The notes under the pieces: model-generated
Told to the model about the DNA's origin: nothing
What the model saw: only the letters and a program-made list of their open reading frames with translations
Database searches by the model: none
Assembly: GCF_002903145.1 (NCBI RefSeq)
Contig: NZ_PPDJ01000001.1
Span: 434,001 to 498,000, forward strand
From: Halobacteriovorax sp. DA5
GTDB taxonomy: Bacteria; Bdellovibrionota; Bacteriovoracia; Bacteriovoracales; Bacteriovoracaceae
DNA: 64,000 bases
Direction of reading: 5' to 3'
In this document: one piece after another, positions 43,936-51,650 of the stretch
Layout: the number at the start of each line of letters is the position of its first letter
Numbering within the stretch: position 1 is the stretch's first letter
Position numbers and translations under genes: made by a program

Positions 43936-45041
43936 GGCTCTTCGACTAACTTTTTCTCTAGGCCTAGCTCAATCGTTTTTTGATAGAAAATCTCAAGTGC
44001 GTTTTCCCACGGAGAATCTTCAATATCGCCATTAAGTAAATTGATTAAATGAGGAAGTAATTGCTCCACATATTCTTCAGTACTTTCTCTTGGAAGAAGA
44101 GATGGAAGGTGATCAATTGCAGTAACTTCTAAGAGCTGATCTAACTCTTGAACTCTAAACGTTGGAATATCAATTGTCGTAATATCAGGATATATCGGAA
44201 GAGGGTTACAAGGACCTGTAGGATCACAACTAACATCAGAAATTACAGAAAGATTTCTTTCATTTTGTAGAATTTCTAAATTGAGAAATGGCTCGGCCGG
44301 TTTTTTATTTAAAGTACAATTGACTAGAATATCGTAATCGAGAATTTGCTTAATTGGTCTGGCCACTTGTGTATCGGCCCTTCCCCAACCAGTCATTTCA
44401 ACACCGACAGCTTCAAGTAGCTCTTTTGCTCCTCGGCCACAACGTCCACGGTTTCCAATGACAAGAACTCTTGGCCTTGAACCAAGCTCATCTAGCTCCT
44501 TTGATATATCATTAATTAACTCATGCTGAGATGAATATGAGTTCAATGGGCCACAATCATTAAAGTCTTTTCCTCTTTGTTGGCAAATCCAGTTCTTAAG
44601 TCCTAGGGCCGCTCCCACAAATCCTGCCCACTTCCCAAATGCTGCAATTCTTCTCCCTTTAGGGTCAGTTAGGTATTCAAGGTCATATAATTTTCCATCT
44701 CCTTGAATAAAACGATCAAGCATTTCTTTTGAACCTGTTTGATTTTTGTAAACATGAGCAAAGTGTATATGTCTGTGAGTTAATGGAAAAGTGTGAACAT
44801 CTAATTCTTTTAAACCAAGGATAAAAGCATTTGCCGGTGCAAAGTTTATCCATGAATTTGTAGGCATCATCTTAAGGCCAAGTGCTTCGAATTCATCATC
44901 TTTAAAAATACGACTAGGTGAGCGTTCAATAATTACTTCATGACCAAGCTCCTTTAGCATTAGGGCAGCTTGGGGCGTAAGTGCACTACGCTCTTCAAAT
45001 GGTTTTGTTTCATGGCGAAGCCAGATTGTCCTATTTGTCAT
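43920..45041 (-). CDS. Saccharopine dehydrogenase (NAD+, L-lysine-forming type)
   Basis: A 373-residue enzyme of the Lys1 type, which interconverts saccharopine with lysine and 2-oxoglutarate. The N-terminal WLRHETKPFEERSALTP and the segment LKELDVHTFPLTHRHIHFAHVYKNQ match the fungal enzyme and carry the catalytic Lys/His pair. The NAD domain has VLVIGNRGRCGRGA (~195). This enzyme is chiefly known from fungal alpha-aminoadipate lysine synthesis, so in this context it may serve lysine breakdown or a bacterial variant. GGGAGA lies upstream. Confidence 0.85.
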   Translation of the reverse strand: MTNRTIWLRHETKPFEERSALTPQAALMLKELGHEVIIERSPSRIFKDDEFEALGLKMMPTNSWINFAPANAFILGLKELDVHTFPLTHRHIHFAHVYKNQTGSKEMLDRFIQGDGKLYDLEYLTDPKGRRIAAFGKWAGFVGAALGLKNWICQQRGKDFNDCGPLNSYSSQHELINDISKELDELGSRPRVLVIGNRGRCGRGAKELLEAVGVEMTGWGRADTQVARPIKQILDYDILVNCTLNKKPAEPFLNLEILQNERNLSVISDVSCDPTGPCNPLPIYPDITTIDIPTFRVQELDQLLEVTAIDHLPSLLPRESTEEYVEQLLPHLINLLNGDIEDSPWENALEIFYQKTIELGLEKKLVEEPQLLM

Positions 45042-45072
45042 GAAATTTAATCTCCCAAAAAAATCGTATACT

Positions 45073-45104
45073 TATAGCAAAGCTAATAGATTACTATAGC
45101 AAAG
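45073..45104. repeat. Two direct repeats TATAGCAAAG, 22 bp apart
   Basis: Identical 10-mers at 45073-45082 and 45095-45104 are in phase on the helix (22 bp) within the divergent promoter region of the saccharopine dehydrogenase and HDAC-family genes. They could be a regulator site; no regulator gene is nearby. Confidence 0.4.
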
Positions 45105-45212
45105 GGCCTTGTCACATTCTTAAATTTGTAAGATTTACAGGCCATTTTAATGTATAACTATATAATATTAGGATAATCAAGCAAGCTAAGTTTCGTTAAT
45201 AAAGGAATGAAT

Positions 45213-46181
45213 ATGAAATACCATCCAGAAAAAAGTCGACTCTATTACATGGAAGACTCCCTTGGAAGTTATACTGACTATGGTATTGGCGTTCCTTTAA
45301 AAGACGAGAGAGTAACCAAAATCCTCGAAGAATTCAAAAATTCTCCATTTCTTGAAAGAAGAAAATCAACACATTTCTTTTTAAGTGACTTGGCCCTTGT
45401 CCATGATCGCGACTTTTGTGCTCGTACTAAACTTGATCCTACTGGACTTGTTCTTGAAGCTTACGAACTTATTAATGACGATGGAAGCTATCATCGTTAC
45501 GAGCCTTCTGCTGCAGTAAAACCTTTAAGTGATTTTATTAATCGTGCTCTTTCTCATTGCGAAGGAACATACCTTGCTGCCTGTAATGCTCTAGAATCGG
45601 GCTTTTCTTATCATTTAGGAGGAGGAATGCATCATGCAAAGAGTGATGGGCCAGGTGGCTTTTGTATGTTTAACGATATCGTTATTGCAATTAGAAAATT
45701 ACAAAAGGAAAAAGGTCTTGGTAAGTGTCTCGTTGTAGATATGGATGCTCATAAAGGTGATGGAACTGCACAAATTGTTGCCAACGATGAGTCGATTGAT
45801 TGTGTTTCAATTCATATGAAGGATGGTTGGCCACTTGATAATCCTGATAAAACTAACTCAAGTTATATTCCTAGCACTCTTGATATCCCAGTTACTCCCG
45901 ATGATGACTATCTTGTAAAACTCAAAGAAGTAGGGGACTTTATCAAAGAAGATTACGATCTTTGTATTGTAGTTCAAGGTGCAGATGTTTATGAAAAAGA
46001 CATTTTGGAAAGTGCTAAAGGAATTCAGCTAAGTTTAGAAGAATGTCTTGAAAGAGATAAGTATATGAATGAATTATTAGAGTCGAAAGGTATCCCCCAA
46101 GCATGGGTTATGGCCGGGGGATACGGTGATGAAGTTTACCGTGTCTTTCAACAATTTGTTCAATATAAATTTAAAGCATAG
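45213..46181 (+). CDS. Histone deacetylase-family amidohydrolase
   Basis: A 322-residue zinc hydrolase. Family residues: GGGMHHAKSDGPGGFCMFND (tandem His), DMDAHKGDGT (zinc D and H), VVQGADVYEKD (zinc Asp) and VMAGGYGDE (catalytic Tyr). Bacterial members deacetylate polyamines, acetoin-pathway or other N-acetyl substrates. The start at 45213 has AAAGGA 6 nt upstream; ATG 45207 is too close to it. It is divergent from the saccharopine dehydrogenase, so a lysine or acetyl-lysine substrate is conceivable (inference). It overlaps the convergent HAD gene by 11 nt. Confidence 0.87.
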   Translation: MKYHPEKSRLYYMEDSLGSYTDYGIGVPLKDERVTKILEEFKNSPFLERRKSTHFFLSDLALVHDRDFCARTKLDPTGLVLEAYELINDDGSYHRYEPSAAVKPLSDFINRALSHCEGTYLAACNALESGFSYHLGGGMHHAKSDGPGGFCMFNDIVIAIRKLQKEKGLGKCLVVDMDAHKGDGTAQIVANDESIDCVSIHMKDGWPLDNPDKTNSSYIPSTLDIPVTPDDDYLVKLKEVGDFIKEDYDLCIVVQGADVYEKDILESAKGIQLSLEECLERDKYMNELLESKGIPQAWVMAGGYGDEVYRVFQQFVQYKFKA

Positions 46182-47547
46182 TTGAATCTTCGTGGGCCAA
46201 GATTCTTTTCTTTGGCCTAAAGTAAGTACGTGGAGTGTACTCTAGAAGATCTGTAATCTTTGCCATGTAGAAACATGCATACTTTTCAACTTGATCAGCA
46301 AAACGTGATTCCTCCAGTCCTGCTCTCATCATTTCTCCCCAGTGTGGGTTAAAGAATTGGCGATAAGCATCTAAGTGCAGAGAGATTTTTGAGTTGATCT
46401 TATCAATTTCGCTAAAGATCTTTCCAATATCTTCTTTATTATATTTTTCTGGATCTTCGTGCTTTAAAAGCTCTAGCTTATTTAGCTCATGTTCTAGCTT
46501 TTCTTTTTGTTCCATTTCAGCATCGATAAGAGCTTGTGTTGGTGTTGACTGTCTAATCGCTTCAATCTCTGCTTCAAGAGGATCTAGGATAAGAGCTGTT
46601 CTCCAGTTGAAAGTTTTCTTTAGTGTAAGAACATCACCATAGATATGGTCACCAAGGTAAAGAATCTCTTCACCTTCAAGGCCTAGATCTTTTTGTAATT
46701 TTCCGGCCCATCCACCTTGGTACACCTTGTTTTGCTCTAGAGGACCTTCTGCATTTGTCATTAGTCCAGTATCCGTTTGAATTTCTAGAAACATATTGCT
46801 TACGTTAAAGAATCTTGGCTTACATGCAAGACAGATTGAAATATCAAATAGGTCTGTCCAGTTCTCATGCTCTTTTAAGAATGGATTAATCGTGTATTCC
46901 ATTAGTCTTTTTGTCCAAGTCCATTCACTATTTGTGATAAGAATTAACTTCTTTCCAAAGCGTTTAAACCTTTCTAGCAGTTTTGCCACTTCTGGGTCTT
47001 TGATAATAAAGTCTTCAAGATGCTCTTCGACATATCCTTTAAGAGAATTGTCAGAGTGAGCGATATCGATAACTTCTTTGATATCGTGAGATAGTGTTTC
47101 GTAATCAGGAAGTTTTAAGCCTTGGTCTTTTAGATCAACAAGGTTTGCAAACATTGCACCATTTGAAATTGAGAAGTTTGTATCTAGTGATTGATACTGT
47201 TCTGAGTTTAGGTCAATGATACTATTCCCATAGATTTCATTCTGATCATGAAAGTCCATTGGCTTTGTACCATGCTTTGCGATCTTTACTTTTCCGTAGC
47301 GGTTTGTTTGTAAAATATTTCCACGAAGACGATCGATAATTAAACCTTGAATAACTTGGTTAAAATCAAATTTTAAATCTGTTACTTCTTTTGGATAATT
47401 TTTTACATCTACTAATTTTTGAAGCACGAGTTCGAAAACAAATTTTTCGAAAGCTTCTGTTTTATAGCGAACTAGAGTGTAGTCCATATCAAAACCAATG
47501 GCCTTGATCTTCTTCATATTTAATGTTCTATTGACGTATACTGACAT
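46171..47547 (-). CDS. HAD-superfamily 5'-nucleotidase (NT5DC-like)
   Basis: A 458-residue cytosolic purine 5'-nucleotidase-type HAD protein. The nucleophile motif is IGFDMDYTLVRYK (residues ~16-28), motif II is LITNSEWTWTKRLMEY, and motif IV is LYLGDHIYGDVL. A C-terminal helical region follows. It probably dephosphorylates IMP/GMP-type nucleotides. AAGGA precedes the ATG by 6 nt. It is widespread in Bdellovibrio-like bacteria, as I recall. Confidence 0.88.
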   Translation of the reverse strand: MSVYVNRTLNMKKIKAIGFDMDYTLVRYKTEAFEKFVFELVLQKLVDVKNYPKEVTDLKFDFNQVIQGLIIDRLRGNILQTNRYGKVKIAKHGTKPMDFHDQNEIYGNSIIDLNSEQYQSLDTNFSISNGAMFANLVDLKDQGLKLPDYETLSHDIKEVIDIAHSDNSLKGYVEEHLEDFIIKDPEVAKLLERFKRFGKKLILITNSEWTWTKRLMEYTINPFLKEHENWTDLFDISICLACKPRFFNVSNMFLEIQTDTGLMTNAEGPLEQNKVYQGGWAGKLQKDLGLEGEEILYLGDHIYGDVLTLKKTFNWRTALILDPLEAEIEAIRQSTPTQALIDAEMEQKEKLEHELNKLELLKHEDPEKYNKEDIGKIFSEIDKINSKISLHLDAYRQFFNPHWGEMMRAGLEESRFADQVEKYACFYMAKITDLLEYTPRTYFRPKKRILAHEDSTML

Positions 47548-47636
47548 ATAAAATCCTTTTAAATCGTTTGAGAATATAATCCCCGGACCTTAGATTTTAT
47601 CTAATCTTGATTTAAATGTCATATTATTAATACGTT

Positions 47637-47664
47637 AAGGCGTAAATTCAGTAACTTACGCCTT
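47637..47664 (-). terminator. Probable hairpin after cpdB
   Basis: AAGGCGTAA (47637-47645) and TTACGCCTT (47656-47664) form a 9-bp stem with a 10-nt loop just past the cpdB stop. The T-run after it is weak. Confidence 0.4.
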
Positions 47665-47687
47665 GGTGATTTTTAAGAGCGGTGTGT

Positions 47688-49634
47688 CTATTTAAGAATG
47701 ATATAGTATTTTGCAAAGCCTTCATCATCAAGGCCTTTAATACGGTTAAGCTTAAATTTTGACTTCTTCTTAATATACTTTGTCGCTTTATCTGATGGAG
47801 AAGTTTCAAAGTAAACCTTAAGTTTGTCTGCATTAGCTATTGGCTTGATCTTCCAGTTCTCATTTGGACGAGCATCGACAAAACCTTTTTCTTTCGTTTC
47901 TTTTCTAATGTAGTTGATTAGAACTTGGCGATTGCTATCTGGAGCACTAAAGACGACATTGGCTTTTACTGCACCTGGAAATTTACCACCGGTTGCACGA
48001 AAGCTATTTGTTGCAAGAATAAACTCTTGCTCATCAGTAACGGCCTTTCCTTGATACTTTAAGTTTTCAATTCTGAATGAATCTTTATTTAAAACCTTAC
48101 AATTTTCATCGTAGTGTCTTCTCTTTGTGATATTGATCTCGTAAGTTAGACCGTCAATCATATCAAAGTTGTATGAACGAAAGCTTCCCCAGTTTAGAAG
48201 AGGTTGGTCCTTGCTGTAGTTTGGATCAATATGAGCAAACATCCCCGCAGAGCACTCTAGCCACAATTTAACTTCTTTTCCTGTGAGCTTTAGAGCGTAG
48301 AGCATATTAGGGTAGAGGTAGAGATCAGCTGCATTTCTCAATGTCAGATTTCCCTTTTCAACAGTTGTGTATCCATTTGGATCATTCTTTCTGCCACCTG
48401 TTTTAAAAGGTGCAACTGCAGATAATACTGGGAGCCCACTTAAATTAGCATCGCCTTGTATTGCTCTTTTCACATAATCAATTTGAGCGTTAGAGACAAT
48501 CTGTGTTGCCGCATCATCTTGGATTAGTGAGAGGAAGCTATAAAATTCCTCCTTAGAGAAACCAACTTTTTCACCTGCGAGCTTAATTGTTCGTTGGTGA
48601 TCATCTTCAATGATTTCTGCAAGTTCAAGATCGGGTTTTACACTTGAATCTGATTCTTTATCATAAATCGAGTAGACTGAGGATTGTCCATCGATCACAT
48701 GCCACTTACTTCCATCAAAGTTTAATTTTAAATCAATGATTCCAACGTGTGATCCCCATTTCCCAGGCATAACGGCAGCGACTCCATTAATTGTTCCTTT
48801 CTTCGCATCAATACCTTGAATTCCTTCATATTCTTTTGAAGGAAATAGAGCATGAGTGTGACCAAAGGCAATGGCATCGATATAAGGAACGCGACTTAGG
48901 TAGGAAACTGAGTCCTCTGCATAAAGCTTGTATTCATCTGTACTAATTCCTGAATGTGGAATTGCGATGATGACATCAGCGCCTTCATTTTTCATTTTCG
49001 CCGTAAGCTCTTTTGCGACTTCAATAATATCGCGGGCCACGACTTTCCCTTCAAGATTATTCTTATCCCAGACCATAATCTGTGGCGGAACAAAACCAAT
49101 GTATCCAATTTTGAGCTTATGTGGCAGACCTTTTGTGTCCTTAACTTTTTTCTCTAAAATTACATATTGCTTAAAGTAAGGCGATGCTGGCTTACCATTT
49201 TCGTCTTTGTAAACGTTAGCATTGATATAAGGAAATTTTGCATCTTTAAGAGAGGCATCTAGAAACTCTAGGCCGTAATTAAATTCATGGTTTCCAATAT
49301 TACCCACGTCATACTTTAGATGATTCATGAGTTTAAAAGCAGGGTGAACTCCTTCTTTTCCGTGAGTGGCCACAAAGTCGGCCATAGGATTCCCCTGAAG
49401 GAGATCACCATTATCGATGAGCGTATAATTATCTGCTTGTGCGGCATACTTTTTAATAAGTGTAGCCGTTTTAACAAGTCCAAATCTTTTACTTTCTTCG
49501 TTCTTATAATAATCGTAGTCTTTGTAGTAACCGTGTAGGTCAGTGGTTTCAATTACACGAAGTTTAACTTGTGTTTGTTCCTTACAGCCTACAATTAGAA
49601 AAAGAGACAGTGAAAATAAAAAGATTTTTCTCAT
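47688..49634 (-). CDS. cpdB: 2',3'-cyclic-nucleotide 2'-phosphodiesterase/3'-nucleotidase, lipoprotein
   Basis: A 648-residue exported bifunctional enzyme that degrades cyclic and 3'-nucleotides from RNA to nucleosides. The lipobox LIVGC puts the lipidated Cys at 17. The metallophosphoesterase domain has ETTDLHGYY, DNGDLLQGN, GNHEFNYG, PHSG and FGHTHALF. The C-terminal 5'-nucleotidase domain has NSFRATGG. For a predator this suits scavenging of prey nucleic acid. It is the last gene of the mtnN-hexapeptide-cpdB unit. Confidence 0.92.
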   Translation of the reverse strand: MRKIFLFSLSLFLIVGCKEQTQVKLRVIETTDLHGYYKDYDYYKNEESKRFGLVKTATLIKKYAAQADNYTLIDNGDLLQGNPMADFVATHGKEGVHPAFKLMNHLKYDVGNIGNHEFNYGLEFLDASLKDAKFPYINANVYKDENGKPASPYFKQYVILEKKVKDTKGLPHKLKIGYIGFVPPQIMVWDKNNLEGKVVARDIIEVAKELTAKMKNEGADVIIAIPHSGISTDEYKLYAEDSVSYLSRVPYIDAIAFGHTHALFPSKEYEGIQGIDAKKGTINGVAAVMPGKWGSHVGIIDLKLNFDGSKWHVIDGQSSVYSIYDKESDSSVKPDLELAEIIEDDHQRTIKLAGEKVGFSKEEFYSFLSLIQDDAATQIVSNAQIDYVKRAIQGDANLSGLPVLSAVAPFKTGGRKNDPNGYTTVEKGNLTLRNAADLYLYPNMLYALKLTGKEVKLWLECSAGMFAHIDPNYSKDQPLLNWGSFRSYNFDMIDGLTYEINITKRRHYDENCKVLNKDSFRIENLKYQGKAVTDEQEFILATNSFRATGGKFPGAVKANVVFSAPDSNRQVLINYIRKETKEKGFVDARPNENWKIKPIANADKLKVYFETSPSDKATKYIKKKSKFKLNRIKGLDDEGFAKYYIILK

Positions 49635-49642
49635 ATATATTC

Positions 49643-50059
49643 CTAGTAATAACGTCCTGAAGAGTAAGTAGCATCAAACATACGAGCTTTACCGTAAACT
49701 TTTACGTTACCCTTAAGTCCTGCAAAGCCATAAATTTGAGCTTCGCCAAAAGCTTCAGCATTATCCCAAACTGACGCCTCATCATAAACTCTTGCATTCT
49801 CATACACGTGAGCATTACCCCAAACTTTAGCGTAGTCTGAAATAATTGCATTACCTGTGATTTTTGCAAATCCTGTTACTTGGGTCTTGTCACAAACTTG
49901 TGCATTCTCACCAATATAAACATTCTTTGATACATAAGCTGTATCAGCAACGAATCCACCTTGTGTTCCATCATTGTTGATCCAATATTCACCTTCTTGT
50001 CCTGCACATGGTGCAGCTAAAGCTGGAAGGATAAAAAGCATAGCAGCTAGTAATTTCAT
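49643..50059 (-). CDS. Exported left-handed beta-helix (hexapeptide-repeat) protein
   Basis: A 138-residue protein with signal MKLLAAMLFILPALAAPCAG and about 13 hexapeptide turns of the form (A/I)xVxxxA (for example KVWGNAHVYENARVYDEASV). This predicts a left-handed beta-helix with no catalytic His of acetyltransferases visible. Similar repeats occur in phage- and YdcK-type proteins. It may be structural. It lies between mtnN and cpdB with gaps of 10 and 8 nt, so it is cotranscribed. Confidence 0.75.
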   Translation of the reverse strand: MKLLAAMLFILPALAAPCAGQEGEYWINNDGTQGGFVADTAYVSKNVYIGENAQVCDKTQVTGFAKITGNAIISDYAKVWGNAHVYENARVYDEASVWDNAEAFGEAQIYGFAGLKGNVKVYGKARMFDATYSSGRYY

Positions 50060-50069
50060 AAATCACTCC

Positions 50070-50771
50070 TTAGATTTTTTCGATTAGCTCAATTAATTTC
50101 TTACCTAAATTATCCGATGCTAATCTCAAATTGGCAAAGAACTCTTCCTCTGTTGGATGCTCTCCGTCAACAATGTCAGTAACTGACTTTAAAAAGAGTG
50201 TTGGAATACTGAATTGATCAACTACCCAGGCAATAGCTCCAGCTTCCATATCTTTAAGAACTGCTTGATTTGTTTCAATTAACTTTTCATCTTCAGCACT
50301 CATATCAAGAGAGTTTCCTGTTGAAATAATTGCTGTCTTTAGGTTTAGAAGCTTTCCATATTCTTGAGCAATAGGATGTGCTGTCTTATAGATTCCGTAG
50401 TTTTCATATCCTGGAATAGGAATTCTGCGATCATGAAAAACTGTTGTGTCGGCCGTGTAGACGTCTCCAACTTCTGCACCACGCTTTCTAAAGCCACCGG
50501 CAGTTCCCGCGTTGATAATCATTTCTGCACCAAGTTCTCTGATCGCAAGAAGAGTAGAGACAACCGCAGGAGACGTTCCTACGTTTTGCACTTTATGGTG
50601 CTTACATTCACCACTTATAATAACTGAAATCTTATGCCCGTGATATTCACATTGATATAATTTCATTGGTAGATTTGGGTCTAATTTTTTGTCTTGATCT
50701 GTGATAGCTAGTTTCTCTAAAAGCGGTGCTGCTTCCGAGTCCATGGCCATGATGATGGCAATATTTTTCAT
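50070..50771 (-). CDS. 5'-methylthioadenosine/S-adenosylhomocysteine nucleosidase
   Basis: A 233-residue enzyme that removes adenine from MTA, SAH and 5'-deoxyadenosine. Motifs: IIMAMDSEAAPLLEKL at the N-terminus (catalytic Glu), INAGTAGGFRKRGAEVGDV, VLKDMEAGAIAWV (ribose-binding Met-Glu) and LKSVTDIVDG (catalytic Asp). The insert after residue 30 makes it more like plant MTN than E. coli MtnN. It heads the operon with the beta-helix protein and cpdB. Confidence 0.88.
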   Translation of the reverse strand: MKNIAIIMAMDSEAAPLLEKLAITDQDKKLDPNLPMKLYQCEYHGHKISVIISGECKHHKVQNVGTSPAVVSTLLAIRELGAEMIINAGTAGGFRKRGAEVGDVYTADTTVFHDRRIPIPGYENYGIYKTAHPIAQEYGKLLNLKTAIISTGNSLDMSAEDEKLIETNQAVLKDMEAGAIAWVVDQFSIPTLFLKSVTDIVDGEHPTEEEFFANLRLASDNLGKKLIELIEKI

Positions 50772-50837
50772 AATGTCTCCATTTAAAATCTTTTATCTAA
50801 GTTTAATAGAAAAAGAGCATAATTTGAAATATTGCAG

Positions 50838-51599
50838 CTAACTTTCTAGATGGGTTGGGTAGATATTATCTTTTGAACGTGTTTGGGCGGCCACTCGTTG
50901 GAGCCACCTGATGATACGGTGGTACTTCTGCTTAATTAGATCTGCAGGAGGTAGTCCAGTAATGAGAATACGATTCAGATGGCAATAGAGTAATATATCG
51001 ATATACTTGATATCGTTGCCAAAAATAAAATTCTTCGTTCCCAGTATTTCGTTAATATAAGTAATCTGTGATTCAAAATAATCAAGTGCACATGCTTGAT
51101 CTTTATGAAAGATTTCATACTCTGAGATACGCTTTACTATAATTTCTTTTACTGACGAAATAACATCTTCTGGTGATTCATCTATATCTTGAACATACTT
51201 GGCCTGCTTAGCGAATTTTTTCTTCATAGCGCTAAGCCCTTTTGTATCTTTGTATGAGAAGTAAACGATACTTGCCCATAATGAATTTATACACCAATCT
51301 TGTAAGAGCTGGGCCTGCATTGCTTCTTCATTGTTTAAAAGAAAAAGCTCAGATTCTCCACGCAAGTCTTTGAAGTAGTTGATACAATTTCTAATGCCTA
51401 AGTATTTCTTATCGCCATCAATAATAGCAGGAAGACTGCTCATCTTAGCTGGCACTCCCTGAATTTGAGAGTTCACATGGACTGTTTTTAACTTAAAGTC
51501 GATATTTAGAAATGAAAAAATTCTATTTATAGTTGCACAGTACGGGGAGAAGGATTCGACTTCATCGTTTCCTGCCCAAGAAATTAATACTTTATCCAT
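50838..51599 (-). CDS. Glutathione S-transferase-like protein
   Basis: A 253-residue protein. The N-terminal ~80 residues fit a thioredoxin-like GST domain (SSLPAIIDGDKKYLGIRNCINYF, with cis-Pro in LPAI), followed by a helical C-terminal domain with the buried Asp region FIFGNDIKYIDILLY (~195). The active-site CxxC or Ser/Tyr is not clear; SFSPYCATI near residue 20 could supply a Cys. The substrate is unknown. It is upstream of mtnN on the same strand. Confidence 0.65.
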   Translation of the reverse strand: MDKVLISWAGNDEVESFSPYCATINRIFSFLNIDFKLKTVHVNSQIQGVPAKMSSLPAIIDGDKKYLGIRNCINYFKDLRGESELFLLNNEEAMQAQLLQDWCINSLWASIVYFSYKDTKGLSAMKKKFAKQAKYVQDIDESPEDVISSVKEIIVKRISEYEIFHKDQACALDYFESQITYINEILGTKNFIFGNDIKYIDILLYCHLNRILITGLPPADLIKQKYHRIIRWLQRVAAQTRSKDNIYPTHLES

Positions 51600-51650
51600 G
51601 GCATAACTGTCGGAGAGTTACTTTAAAAAATTAACTAAATTTTGATGTCT

